DNA of 64,000 nt from Mesorhabditis belari (GCA_958450365.1 CAUEEP010000428.1:62001-126000); one strand, 5' to 3'. Positions 46,166 to 58,452 are shown, counted from the stretch's first letter. The notes: generated by a model from the letters alone, not told the origin. Made by a program: numbers and translations.

Positions 46166-47327
46166 TTGGGTTGGTGAATTGAAAACTGTGGGACTTTGAA
46201 CTAAAATTTATTCAACATAAACAATTCAACAAAACCATAAATTCATTCCAAATAATTTCCATTATTATTGACGACTTCTGCCCATTTTACAGGCAATTTG
46301 CGGATTCCTCTTTCGTAGTAGGATTTTGGTTTTGAATCGAGAAACTTTCAAAGCCAATTTTTGACTGCCTCTTCCGAATCGAATCCCGCAAGCTCATGAT
46401 CCGGAATAAATAGTAATCAAAAGGGGCGAGGTCCGGACTGTATGGGGAATGCGCCAAAAGCTCCAAAACAAGGCTATTTATTTTAGAGTGAGTCAGTTTT
46501 GGTTAAGGAGGTCATGGGGCACTCAAGCCCCAAGTTTCAATTTAAATCCAAGGGTATGAAGGTACTTTAGCACTGTAGCATGATCAACCCCTAACTCTTC
46601 TCCCAATTCACGCGATGATACCCGATGGTCGTTGCTAATGAGTTCGAGTAATTTGGAGTCAGCCAGTTGGGGAATGCGCCAAAAGGACTGTATGGGGAAT
46701 GCGCCAAAAGCTCCCAAACAAGGCTATTTATTTTAGAGTGAGTCAGTTTTGCAACATGAGGGCGCGCGTTGTCGTGGATGAGAACGATCTTTGACTTGGA
46801 GGGCCTATTCTTCTTCAGGGATTTATTCACCTTTCCCAACTGTTCACTGTATTTGATTGCATTAACGGTCGTCATTAACGGCATTAACGGTCCATTTTAC
46901 AGGCAATTTGGGGATTCCTCTTTCTGGGTAGAATTTTGGTTTGTGTGTGAGACAAGTGTGAGACTCAAAAATGGAGGACTGGAGACGTCCGATGTCTCAG
47001 TTTGAGCACTTTCTTCAAAAGAAACCCATTTTGGTGTCAATGGAAAAGTTGTAGAGAATCAAAAATCAGGCTTATAACCAAATTTCCACAAAGATACACT
47101 TAGTAGTTTCGCTTAAAATGCAAGTTTTGTGAAAATTTGGCATTTCTTTTGTGTAAATTTGGCATTTCTTGAAAACCAGTTTTTGAATCGTTCTGAAAAT
47201 TTGGATATAAGCTTGATTTTTGATTCTCTACAACTTTTCCATTGACACCAAAATGGGTTTCTTTTGAAGAAAGTGCTCAAACTGTCACAGATGACAATAG
47301 CCCGCAGTTTTCAATTCACCAACCCAA
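46166..47327 (-). mobile_element. Rearranged mariner element
   Basis: Inverted ends ttgggttggtgaattgaaaa are flanked by TA. On the minus strand there are transposase pieces in the wrong order: a catalytic block with HDNARPHVAKLTHSKINSL at about 46720-46800, then the N-terminal helix-turn-helix (SSRELGEELGVDHATVLKYL, about 46550-46620), then the catalytic block again ending HSPYSPDLAPFDYYLF at about 46400-46490. The element is inactive. A palindrome of about 275 bp is nested at 47006-47282. Confidence 0.9.
47006..47282. mobile_element. Palindromic insert nested in mariner
   Basis: Arms start tttgagcactttcttcaaaa and are almost perfect inverted copies of about 110 bp each with a loop of about 55 bp. 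Confidence 0.85.
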
Positions 47328-47859
47328 TAGATCAATAGATTTCGTAACAAAAAAGAATCAATCAATCAAATTACACAAGAATCAATGGAAATCAATGGAA
47401 AAATGGGTTAATTTGCATTCGAATTGTCTCAATTCTCTCAATTCTCACCAAGATTCAAAGAAAATAAAAGAAAGAACAAGCCAAAAAACGATTTGAAAAC
47501 TGGATCCATTACAAAGCTAAGCTTAAAGCTAAGTTCAAAGCTAAAGTTCAAAGCAAAATGTTTGAATTATCATACAAACAAATATTTGTACATATTTTCA
47601 AGATCCCATTGAACTCTAGCTCTTTCCCCATTCCCTAACCAATATCTTTCCGTTTTCGCTCGAAAATTTCAAACTTTCGAAAGAGTTGGAAACTAATTGA
47701 ACGCTTTTTTCTTCTTCTTTTCAATGACTGACACTAATGGGAAAATTTCACTTTGGAATGACAGTTTTCTTGAAAAAAAAGAATACTTACATAAAAAATA
47801 AGAAAAGTTAAGGAATTCACGAGATAAGTTTTGTTTTTTGCGCGCTTTCTGAAAAACCC

Positions 47860-48680
47860 TGGGTAATTAAACCGATTCAAACGGTTTTCCAGCTGCTTTC
47901 ATTCCTGGCAGTGTGCCAGATGACAATTTTTTCTCCAAATGACATCATGGGTACGCAAGAATAACTTCTTGCGTACCCATGATGTCATTTGGAGAAAAAA
48001 AAGCGGCATCTGGCACACTGCTTTTGGTTGGATGACCGCAAAAAAAACCACTCCCGGTTTAATTACCCAAGTGTGCGTACCCTTCATGTCGCTCGTAGGA
48101 AAAAGTGCCACCTGGCGCACTGCTTTTGGTTGAGTGATCGGAAAAAATGTCAAGTTGTAATCATGAATGTTAATTAGCTAATTGAGTCTTCTCGACTACT
48201 GCAAAACCGTTTTACAATCCCAAAAGTGTTTTTGCTCTTTGTAGGCTCGAGTCAAATTTTGCTTTCTGATAAACTTGGGTAATTAAACCGAGAGCAGCCT
48301 TTTTCCCGCCACTCAACCAAAAGCAGTGTGCCAGATGCCGCTTTTTCCTACGAGTGACATAAAGGGTACGCACACTTGGGTTTAAACCGGAAGTGGTCTC
48401 TTTTCCGGTCACTCAACCAAAAGCAGTGCGCCAGGTGGCACTTTTTCCTACGAGTGACATAAAGGGTACGAACACTTGGGTAATTAAACCGGGAGTGGTC
48501 TCTTTTCCGGCTATCCAACCAAAAGCAGTGTGCCAGATGCCGCTTTTTCCTACGAGTGACATAAAGGGTACGCACACTTGGGTAATTAAACCGGGAAAGA
48601 CTCTTTTCCCGCCACTCAACCAAAGGTAGTGTGCCATATGCCGCTTTTTCCTCCAAACGACATCGTGGGTACGCACAAAT
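47860..48680. repeat. R100 repeat family, blocks 2 and 3
   Basis: Block 2 (47860-48150) and block 3 (48265-48680) contain about seven units of about 100 bp in both orientations. They carry gggtaattaaaccg, ccaaaagcagtgtgccag and tgacataaagggtacgc. Open frames here are repeat products. Confidence 0.85.
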
Positions 48681-48813
48681 TCGTTTTTGTAGATTTTAAT
48701 GCTTAAAACACTAAGTTAAGTCTTTAAGTGCCAGCTTTTGCACTCAAAACATTCTTTAGAATGAATTCTACGCGTTGAACTGCATTTCTATTTGAATTTC
48801 TTTCGAATCCTAC

Positions 48814-50357
48814 CTGCAATCGATGTCCTTCTTGGTGGCGGGCTGACCGTTCGACCGTTTCCCATCAATGGGCTGCCTGTCCCTAAAACTTCACATATTT
48901 ATTTAATAGAAACGATTTAAATCTATCTTTCTATAGAACGCATAGAAACGATTTAAATCAATCTTTCTCTCAAATCTCAACAATCACCAATACTTATCGC
49001 TCCAAAACCGGCAATACTTTTGCGTCTTTTCCTCGCACTTCTCAGCCTCGCCATCTCGGCACAATCCGGTACTGCAAGAGTCATCGAACTGAAATTTGAG
49101 GGATTGTTGTCTGAAATGAATGCCTATTAGTTAAATAATGGGTTATTTATCTTTAGCTTTAAGTGTTTTCTCTTCTTAGACGAATTTTAGAATTTGTCTA
49201 AAACTAGATAACATTTGAAGTTGAATTCAAGGAGAATTTTGATCAGGTTAAGAAAAATGCTTTTGAAGCTGATTCAAGGCTTGGAGCTGATTCAAGAAGC
49301 CTAATACGGTTCCAATACGGTTCCTATTTTGATCTAATACGGTTCCAATACGGTTCCAAGTTTGAAGCCTTCTGTTATTTATGAGTCGAAAAACCCTTCA
49401 CCCATCTTCAGTAGTGATGGCGCAGTCGGCAGAGTGCTGGCCTAGAGCTCGTAAGGTCCGGGTTCGAGTCCCCGTAGTGTCACTTGGGGCTTTTTTTGTG
49501 GAGATTAAATGTTAAATGTCATTTTTAGTGACATAATATTTTGAGAGTTTTTAAAGAACCAGTTTCTTGCTTAAAGACGGAAGAAAATGCGCAGAAGGAC
49601 GGGTTTATATGTCGTAGCCGATTATGAATGAGTGGGTCTAGGAGCGTCCAAACATCAAGTATTTAGTATCATTCAACGCAGAATCATTGATAATTATGTT
49701 AAATTTTTGAAATTAGAAAGATTGGATTAAAAGAACACAAATTATGGGGCTTCAAAGTTTTCTCTTGAAAAAAAACAGTTTTTTTGCTTTAATTTTTTTT
49801 TCTTTTCATCAAATCTTGCTAATTTAAAAAATTTAACATAATTATTAATGATTCTGCGTTGAATGATACTAAATACTTGATGGTTGGACGCTCCTAGACC
49901 CACTCATTCATAATCGGCTACGTGGGTCCCGCCGATTTTGAATGAAACGTTGTAGCGCCGGCAATTTTTAACTTAAACTCACAAATTTGGTACCAATCGA
50001 CGCAGAATTCAATTCGCTACAAGATGATATAATATTGCCCTCATACATTAAAGGGTTGCTCTACTAGAAAGAATTGCCAAAAAATTTCATTCATAATCGG
50101 CTACGACATGTATAAAAGATAAAAAGATTCTCGTAAACTGATCTAGCAAAGATCTAGCGTTTAGATGTAAATTTGCTAATCAAATTAGCATCTAAACAAT
50201 TTAGATAAAGTACTCTAGTGGTGAAGCGAAAGATAGTAAAAGCCAAAGACACCCACCGTCCTTTATTAATCGCATAAACTCGAGTGTTCAGTCGATATTG
50301 ACACTGTGGTCTATCAAAAGCATTGAATGAATGAAATCTGTTCATATCCAATGGCAT
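48814..50357 (-). CDS. Three phase-compatible exons, product unknown
   Basis: Exons 50257-50357 (starts MPLDMNRFHSFNAFDRPQ), 48988-49088 and 48814-48882 join with good splice sites. The product is basic and Ser/Pro-rich (RSARKRRKSIAGFGAIS, then TVSPPPRRTS). It looks like a cytoplasmic N-terminal tail. The Kir gene is the next gene on this strand, 10.8 kb downstream, but the phase does not fit Kir exon 1 directly, so a missing exon or a different gene is needed. A second frame of the last two exons is also open and Cys-rich. Confidence 0.4.
49413..49483 (+). repeat. tRNA-like sequence
   Basis: A box tggcgcagtcggc and B box gggttcgagtcc are both good, but acceptor-stem and anticodon-arm pairing is poor. 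Possibly a diverged tRNA; more likely a tRNA pseudogene. Confidence 0.5.
49609..50109. mobile_element. TIR element with inner fold-back
   Basis: Outer ends atgtcgtagccgattatgaa and complement. The inner part 49609-49924 is itself a fold-back: its arms contain gagtgggtctaggagcgtcc and tactaaatacttgatggt. No ORF. It lies in the intron between the exons at 50257 and 49088. Confidence 0.88.
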
Positions 50358-50404
50358 TCTTTTCGTATTTCTTCAGCAATTCGAGACTTTACTTTAAAGC
50401 GATG

Positions 50405-50460
50405 TTATTTTCTTTCTTTTCTTTCTTTTCTTTCTTTTCTTTCTTTTCTTTCTTTTTTTT
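50405..50460. repeat. (tttc)n microsatellite
   Basis: About 55 bp of ttttctttc units. Confidence 0.95.
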
Positions 50461-51214
50461 TGGCTTATTTGATGGCTATTCGATGGCTTATTCGTGGGAA
50501 AATTTCGTTGTGAATCTCTTGACGCAAAGCCGAAATTTTCTAGAACAAATCGGCTATTTAAAGAAGTCTTTTTCTTAAACAAAATATGCTAATTTTAAAG
50601 AAAAATATAAGAAAATGAGAGAAGAAATTGGGAAGAGAAAGAGAATAGGTAAGAAAATTGAAATTCTGAAAGAATTCCGAAGCTTTTGAATAGCTCAATT
50701 CTACTGAAAAGCCTTCGAATCTTCCCGATCAAATCAAAAAGGATTCAAACAAAAAAAAACTGAATATCTTTTAATGAATTGAATAATAGAATTTACAAGA
50801 TATTCGGGGTAGGCTAGTTTCCGCAATTTTTATTTGCCCAACAGGGTTATTTGTGACTGGGTCTTTTGCGCAACTCGCCATAACTTTTTTCTAAGTCGGC
50901 CAATCTTTATGATTTTGGTTTCGTTTTGTTGCACTTATTGAGATCTACAAAATGAAAGCAAAAACATAAATATTGACCGAGTTAGAAGAAAGTTATGGCG
51001 AGTTGCGCAAACGATCCAGTTGTTCCTGTTGCGATGATCCTTTTGCGCAACCCATCTCCCTTACTCCAGAGCGACTTAACTTCCCTCCTTTCTGGACAAG
51101 ACGGTTTCACACGTCTCGATTTATAGGCCCGGGGTGCGCTCAAAACTAGGTAGATAACCTTAGCTAGCCTATCCTTCCCTGGTCGCCAGTTGGAACGCCA
51201 GCTGGAAGAGCTCG

Positions 51215-51290
51215 TGCCCCGCCGGGACTCGAGCCCGCATCCTTTCGCTTACCGGCAACTGTGCTAACCATTACACCACAACGCACTTGA
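51215..51290 (-). repeat. tRNA-like sequence
   Basis: On the minus strand, tggtgtaatggttagcac and gggctcgagtccc boxes with ccggtaagcgaaagg between. A half copy follows at 51560-51600 (+). Related to 10040-10115. Confidence 0.5.
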
Positions 51291-51399
51291 TCTTCCTTAC
51301 TCCAGAGGAAGTTAACTTCCCTCCTCTACTGGACGAGAGTTAACACCCTCTGTAGTCTCAGGTGCGTCGTGGTGTTTCCGGTTCTCAAGATGAAAGTTG

Positions 51400-51545
51400 C
51401 GTACGGACAGACAGACAGACGGACAGACGGACGGACAGACAGAGGACAGATGGACAGACAGACGGACAGACGGGCAGACGGACAGACGGATAGACGGACA
51501 AACGGATAGACGGACGGACAGACGGACAGACGGATAGACAGCCGT
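51400..51545. repeat. Minisatellite (gacagacggacagacg)n
   Basis: Units of gacagacg and gatagacg give Ser/Val/Pro-Arg repeats in translation on the minus strand. Confidence 0.95.
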
Positions 51546-51663
51546 CAATTATATATATATCGTGGTGTAATGGTTGCCACATTTGCCCGGTAAACAAAAG
51601 GCGCAAAGGCAAAGGGCAAAAGGCGCTGTTGCTCAAAAAAGTTGCGGAAACTAGCCTACCCTG

Positions 51664-52892
51664 GATATTCAGTTGAAATCCAGGAATGATTCTAGTTCTC
51701 TCAATGATTTTCCAATTGATTTCAAATAGAACTATTAAAGTATTAAACAAAAAAGAACTATGTTTTTTATAGACTTTAATAGACTTTAATAGACTCCAAA
51801 AGAGTCCAAAAGACTTCAAAAGACTCCAAAAGACTCCAAAAGACTTCAAAAGACTCCAAAATGGATATCAAAGTGAATTTTTCTACTCTCATAAAATGGA
51901 AAAAGGTTCTACGCTCTTAAAATGGAAAAAAATTGGTCCTCAGGGAAATGAAGGCAATTTTTGGAAAGAAAGCATATAAATAAAGCAAGAAATAAGAAAA
52001 GAACTGAAAAGAACTGGAAAAAACTGAAAAGAAAGGCTTCTATCCAAACAAATTAGGGGAAAAACTCTAGAGATTCATATAAGCAGCGATTGATCAGCAT
52101 TGATGAACCCCTGTCGTGCTTTAAACTCCCCTAAGCTCCCCTACGCTCCTCTAAACGCGCACTTTCTTGCATACCAATCGAATTCATTCACACTACTCCA
52201 GCTAGTGAGTCTTTGTGAGCACAAAGAGCTCGCACAAAGAGCTCGCACAAAGAGCACAAAGAGCACAAAGAGCTTCGGCTTTCAACTTTGAACTTAAAAT
52301 CTCGATCACGATCCTTATAAAGTCATCTGAATCTCTAAAATATTAAATCAATAAGATTTTTGACTAGTACAGCTCAAATCCCGATTTATCCTTTCTCAAC
52401 TAAGTTCTGGATCCTTATAAGGATCTAAATTGCTCTAAAAAACTCTAAATTGCTTTTTAATGACTGAAAAGATTCCATATTTGGAAAAAGAGATCGAAAA
52501 ACTTTCGAAATTTCTCAAAAACGCCATTGGTCTTAAAGAATTTTTGAGTAAACCACTCAAAAAAAGGTTTTTTTAAAGAATTCTTTCTTTAAAAGTTTAT
52601 TCTTTGTTTCATTTCTTTATTTAAAGTGATCCCTGAGGCGTGAAGAGAAAAGAAAAGGAAGAAAAAGGAAGGAAAAGAAGAGAAGAGAAGAGAAGAGAAG
52701 AGAAGAGGAAAAGAAAGGAAAGAAAAGAAAATCGAATCGAATATTTAGAGAGGATGAACCCAGATTTCAGTTAAAAGAGGACAAAAGAGGAAATAGGGAA
52801 ATGTTGGGTTTGGCTTTTGAAGTAGCCTTATTTAAGAACTAAAATTTAGAACTTACAACTTGTTAGATAAGACTAGAGTGTTTTCTTGCGAT
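51664..52892. other. No gene seen
   Basis: Contains an (agactccaaa)n repeat at 51775-51860, a (gagcacaaa)n run at 52215-52270 and an aagag-rich tract at 52650-52730. No supported exon. Confidence 0.5.
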
Positions 52893-53512
52893 TCTCTCTA
52901 ATAGTAGTGCACCCTGTCGAGCCGAGTTGGTGACTATTTACGGCTTCCAAAGTTTTCCCAGAAGCTCAACACTCAAATCCCTCACTAGATCTCATCGTCA
53001 GCTACATTTTCCGATCCCACATCGATAGGTTCTGATAAGCGGTTCTCGAGATTTCGAGGAATTTAGGCAACGCTCAGAGTGCACTACTATTAAAGCCTTT
53101 ATAACGTAAAGTTAAGCCACCGCTGGTTACTGGCTACCACCGCTGGTATTCTTGGTTACTCGGTGGCCAAGTGGTAAGTTGGCGTCCAATGCTATGACGT
53201 TGGCGTCCAATACTACGAGCCGTCCAATGCTATGACGCTAGGTTCAATCCAGCGCTCGCCTTTTTTTTTTCTTTTCAGTTCTTCATTAAGTTTTAAAGTC
53301 TTATTCTTTATTTTCTCTAATAGTATTGCACCCTGTCGAGCCGAGTTGATGACTATTTACGGCTTCCAAAGTTTTCCCAGAAGCTCAACACTCAAATCCC
53401 CCACTAGATCTCATCGTCAGCTACATTTTCCGACCCCACATCGATAGGTTCTGATAAGCGGTTCTCGAGATTTCGGGGAATTTAGGCAACGCTCAGAGTG
53501 CACTACTATTAG
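52893..53512. mobile_element. Two MITE family C copies around a tRNA-like sequence
   Basis: Copies at 52893-53093 and 53305-53512 have ctctaatagta-tgcaccctgtcg ends. Between them, 53155-53260 holds a tRNA-like sequence with a duplicated ggcgtccaatgctatgacg block. Confidence 0.8.
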
Positions 53513-54153
53513 TACTATTAAAAGCAGCACTACTATTAAAATATAGTATACACAATGCGGCGAAAGTTTTGTCCTTTTTAAAATTCGTTTTAATTAAATT
53601 CTCTCTAATTTTTATTATTTTATAAGTGTTTATAGCCGAAAGATGCCCAGTTTTCCACAGAATTTCAATCTTCTAACAGTTTTTAAATAAATTCTTTCAA
53701 TTTTGAGTTATCACAATTGATCGTGAGCTCTGTGATCGCAGTAGAGTTACCAGTAGAAGAAAAGCTGTCAAACTTAGAACACAGACGATTTGGAGTATTC
53801 AAAAAGGTTTTTTTATCAGTTCAAAACTGCAAATACAACACCAGTTTTCAATAAGTTTTTATAGAAATTTTTGCAAATGAAAAAGCGCAAAAAAAATAAG
53901 TGTGACTAGAGATCTTTTTTCGAAGAGCATAGATTAGCGATCATTCAATATCTAAAGAAATTATTTTAAAACTGTTTGAAGATTTAAATTCGGTAAAAGA
54001 TTGGCTATCTTTTGGCTATAAACATGAAATAGAATCAACAATTTAGAGAGAATTCTAAAAAGGGCAGAACTTTCGCCATCGTTTATTTAATTTGACATTT
54101 TTCTTGACGGGATTACAGCACTTTTGTCGGGGCCGTGTTTTAAAATCACGAAT

Positions 54154-54791
54154 TACCGTATTCTCTAATAGTAGTGAACCCTGAGCGTCGCCTAAATTCC
54201 TCGAAATCTCGGGAAGCGCTTATCAGAACCTATCGATGTGGGGTCGGAAAATGTAGCTGACGATGAGATCTAGTGAAGGATTTGAGTGTTGAGCTTCTGG
54301 AAAAACTTTGGAAGCCGTAAATAGTCACCAACTCGGCTCGACAGGGTGCAATATTATTAGAGAAAATACGGTAGCTGAAATGTTGCTACAGTGCGAAGAC
54401 AGAAAAGGACACACTTTAGCAAACAATGGTTCGTTGTTCTTTTTGAAGCTTTCATTGATGGATAGTGCGTTGATTTTCAAGCCTAAGCCTAAGTCTAAGC
54501 CTAAGTCTAAGCCTGAGCCTGAGCCTGGACCTAAGCCTGGGCCTAAGTCTAACCTGAGCCTCACCAACTCGGCAGGGTGCACTATTAGGGAATGCACCTT
54601 AAGGTTTGCCTAGATTCCTCGAAATCTCGAGAACCGCTTATCAGAACCTATCGATGTGGGGTCGGAAAATGTAGCTGACGATGAGATCTAGTGAGGGATT
54701 TGAGTGTTGAGCTTCTGGAAAAACTTTGGAAGCCGTAAATAGTCACCAACTCGGCTCGACAGGGTGCAATACTATTAGAGAAAATACGGTA
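54154..54791 (-). mobile_element. Composite MITE (family C) with TTAGGC-like core, copy 2
   Basis: Inverted relative of 31369-32129, with the same order: MITE body, cctaagcctaagtctaag core (54478-54555), MITE body. It is shorter in the core. Ends are taccgtattctctaatag and complement. Confidence 0.85.
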
Positions 54792-54804
54792 GCTGCGGTT
54801 ATCT

Positions 54805-55269
54805 TAGGTACATGCATAAGAAATGCGGATTTCAAGATTTTTGATGAATTTGCAACGATAGAAACCTGATGTTATAAACTAGAATCGATGGGTGTTATAA
54901 ACTATTATAAATGTCGTAAACGAAAGTTGTAAATCTCCTCTATAAAATAGGCTAAAACGTGTTTCAATTGATCGAACCATTGAAGAAATTTCGAGGGCGA
55001 AATGCGAGTGACCAAAAAAAGGAATCGAGTCACTTTAGGGACAAGTTTAGTGTCGTCAAAATAGAGTTAGCTTCCCAAAATTGAAGGTTTAATGTGGAAT
55101 AACTATATAGTGGAGAGTGACCACCATAAAATAGCTTTCAAAATAATTAAGAGTTGGGATCATTTCATGGGAAAACTTTGTTTTTAAAATAATTTTTCAA
55201 TTTATCAGGTTTCTATCATTGCAAATTTATCAAAAATGTTGAAATCCGCATTTTTTATGCATTTACCTA
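54805..55269. mobile_element. TIR element (about 465 bp)
   Basis: Ends taggtacatgcataagaaatgc and complement tgcatttaccta, with long inverted blocks containing gaaacctga/tcaggtttc. No ORF. Confidence 0.85.
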
Positions 55270-55819
55270 ATAGTTTAATGAAGTAAACAACTTTTACGTC
55301 AACTTTAGCTTTTTACCACAAAGCATATCCATTCTAATCTCTTCAATAATCGAATTTTCAAGAATTATTCCTTGGCTTAAGCGATTAAACTTGGAATATA
55401 TCAAAAATTTCAAAGAAATTCGTTGCAAAACTGGAATGGCATTTAAAATAATCGATGATTGTGTGGAAAATTGAAAAATGAAAGCACTGCAGCTTTGATT
55501 TTTCAGAATAAAGACTTAAAGCAGTGAAAATGAATCCATATTCTTCTGCCAGAAATGGTCTGAATCTCGAGATTTCTGGATGTTTTCTCAATTGAAGGGT
55601 TTTTGAGCAATTGAAGGGGTTCATTCACAGACACAATTGTAAAAAACCCCAGAAAAAGATTCTTTTCCTCTTTTCCCTTTTGTGAAATTCAATTATCACC
55701 CTTTTTCGGATTGCCAAACGCTTCATTTTAGTGTCCCTAAAATTTACTAAATTTTTGGGACTAACAAATAGAGAAATTGAAACTTTTAGAAAGGAAATAG
55801 AGAGAAAAAGAGAATGAAC

Positions 55820-56080
55820 AAGGGGCTTGAAGGGCTTGAAGGGCTTGAAGGGCTTGAAGGGCTTGAAGGGCTTGAAGGGCGCAGTGATTTGAGAAAAGTT
55901 TATATGCTATGCTTTTCCTTTTATGTCTAAAGTGCGCCTTTTATGCGCCCCCTGCTATGCCTAAAGTTTTTCTGACACACCTTGGGTAATTAAACCAGCT
56001 AGTTATCTTTTTCAAGGAGGCTGTATCTGGCCGGTGTGCCAGATGACGATTTTTCTTACAGGTGACATCAAGAGTACACA
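55820..56080. repeat. (gggcttgaa)n repeat and single R100 unit
   Basis: Seven gggcttgaa units at 55826-55880, then an R100 unit with gggtaattaaacc and gtgccagatgacg at 55983-56080. Confidence 0.85.
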
Positions 56081-56694
56081 CAAAGTTGTAATGAATGTTC
56101 ATTAGGCAATTGACTACGTATACGTACGCAATTGATGACTACGCAATTGACTACGTACGTAATGCGTTCATGGACTACTTTGGCTCTTTCCTTGAATCGT
56201 CGTCTTTTAAGTTTCATGGTCTTTTGCAATTTTTTGTTTTCTTTAAGAAAAAGTCTTTTGAAATTGTTTTAACGTATTTTATTAAGTATTAAGTTTATTT
56301 TTTATTTTACTAAGTTCTACGTACACCAGTTTATTTCATCTAAATTTTAAGAACAATCGTAAGAACAACAAGTTTAGCATCTCCAAACGCAAGGCTTGAC
56401 ACGTCTTGCGTTTCCTCGGACACGCAAATGTTTGTGAAGCTGGCCTCATACAGCCAAGACAGACATCCTTGACAACTTGACGATATCTTGAGATCAAGAG
56501 GAATTCTGTGCGATGTCGCCCAACGTCGGCTCCCGGAAGTGGCCACATCACAAACGAGAGGCTTTTTCTTTGTGAGTGGCTTAGGCTTAGGGTAAGGCCA
56601 TAGTTTGCTTAGGGTAAGACCATAGTTTGGTCCATCACAAGCTCCAGTTTGTCGACCCGATCCATACACAAAAAGTAGAATGAAACTTCAGCTC

Positions 56695-57000
56695 GAGGAA
56701 GCTCCAGTTGAATCACAAGCTCCAGATGAATCACAAGCTCCAGTTGAATCGCAAGCTCCAGATGAATCATAAGCTCCAGTTGAATCGCAAGCTCCAGTTG
56801 AATCAGAAGCTCCAGTTGAATCAGAAGCTCCAGTTGAATCAGAAGCTCCAGTTGAATCGCAAGCTCCAGATGAATCACAAGCTCCAGTTGAATCAGAAGC
56901 TCCAGTTGAATCGCAAGCTCCAGATGAATCACAAGCTCCAGTTGAATCAGAAGCTCCAGTTGAATCAGAAGCTTCAGTTGAATCAGAAGCTCCAGTTTGT
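56695..57000. repeat. 18/21-bp minisatellite (gaagctccagttgaatca)n
   Basis: About 16 units of gaagctccagttgaatc or acaagctccagatgaatc. Flanks share tccagtttgtcgaccc at both ends (about 56643 and 56990). One frame reads APVESQAPDES and has one internal stop. Confidence 0.93.
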
Positions 57001-57039
57001 CGACCCAAATCTATCGTCACAAAAAGTATGAAATCTTAA

Positions 57040-57228
57040 TCTATGAAATCTTTGAAACTTAAGCTCGACGAAGGCTTCAATTCGGAAGAACAAAAGATCG
57101 ACTTGCAACTTTATTCGCACAGGGTAACAGGGGTAACAGAGAACAGGGTCACAGAGAAGGGCCAACTCTTTCAAGATTTGTTGGCTGACATTGAAGCTGC
57201 TTATCCCAAAGATTCTTTTAAATTCTGA
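57040..57228 (+). other. Short open stretch after the minisatellite
   Basis: ATG-initiated 61 codons, MKSLKLKLDEGFNSEEQ ... DIEAAYPKDSFKF. The opening resembles MKLQLEE at 56681, before the repeat. It may be a small gene or a 3' exon; no family is recognised. Confidence 0.25.
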
Positions 57229-57230
57229 TG

Positions 57231-58190
57231 AAATTCTGATGATCAAATACGTTAAAACAATTTCAGAAAGACTTTTTGTTAAAAAAACAAAAAATTTCAA
57301 AAGATAAGCCATTACTTTTTGGCTAAAATATTTAAAATATGTAATTTTCTTGGATTTTGCATAGATAACTATTCTATTGGACAAATAAGGACAAATCAAT
57401 TCTAAATTGGACAAATAAGCTTCTCAATTTCATGTTTTTCTCAATTGCGTAATATGAACTTGTTCAAATCATTCATTTACACAAAAATAATTGGATAAAT
57501 TGCGGAAAGCACGCAACGTTGTCACTTTTTTTCGAAATATTCTAAAGCTTTGCCGATGTCTGTGAATATAAAACCGAATTCTGATGCTATTTTCACCCCT
57601 AGACACCTCAAAAAACCGCTTCTTGACCGCTTCTTGACCAAGAAATTCCCCATTTTCCATCAGAAAACACGAAAATAAACAGTTTTTCGCCTTTTTAACC
57701 AACAAACTTGTTATTTTCGTGGAGCTTTTGTGGGTTGAGTGAATGAGAAGAGACATCATCGATCAGAAATATCATTGGATCTCTTTTTTTCATCACCTGA
57801 AATCAAAAATAAACAAAAATCGAATCTACAAACAATTTTGAAAACGAAAATCAACTCCAGAACTGGAAAAATGTTTGAAAAGCTTAAGAATTTGGGTTTA
57901 CTGATTCAATTGACATTTATTGACTTATTGACTTACTTATTGAGTACAAAACCTTATCAAATCAACTCCAATTGAGAAATTTTCAATCTACAAAACTGTT
58001 TTAACTATAAAATTGTAAAGAATCTTCTTAAATCTTCTCAAAAACATTTCTTTTTCAAAAAATGAAAAGAATCAAGCGAAAATCAAGCTTTTCTTTGTCT
58101 ATTTAGTCCGTTTCCTTTAAAGTTTTACTCTGATTTCAAAGGGAAAAGAAAAACAAAGAAAAGAGAAGCAAAGCAAAGCAAAGAAAATTT
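57231..58190. other. No gene seen
   Basis: AT-rich, no supported exons or repeats longer than 20 bp. Confidence 0.5.
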
Positions 58191-58264
58191 AAATGGACTC
58201 AGAAATTGAAAGAGTTGAAAAGAGAACTTTTTCTGAAGAAAACAGAAAAGAGAAGAGTTCTAAT

Positions 58265-58321
58265 TGCAAGAAGTTCTCTCTTTCTCTTCCTCTTCTCTCT
58301 TCCTCTTCTTCTTCCCCTTCT

Positions 58322-58357
<36 letters not shown>

Positions 58358-58405
58358 TTTCTTCCCTCTTCTTCTTCTTCTTCTTCTTCTTCTTCTTCTT
58401 CTTCT

Positions 58406-58452
<47 letters not shown>

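Larger units (their letters stand above)
50806..51663. mobile_element. TIR element family D, copy 1
   Basis: Ends ggggtaggctagtttccgca and complement. The interior has an inverted pair gcgcaactcgccataact / agttatggcgagttgcgc at 50871-51010, a tRNA-like sequence at 51215-51290 and a minisatellite at 51400-51545. Copy 2 lies at 60296-60702. Confidence 0.8.

Noticed and set aside
47899..48676. ORFs with repeated [13 protein letters not shown] peptides
   Set aside because: Translation of the R100 repeat family; present in both orientations.
51312..51849. ORFs of 78 and 154 codons rich in Ser-Val-Cys-Pro
   Set aside because: Product of the gacagacg minisatellite.
56460..56580. Possible BTB-domain piece (NVGSRKWPHHKRE)
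   Set aside because: Only about 12 residues look right, with a stop soon after; no flanking exon supports it.
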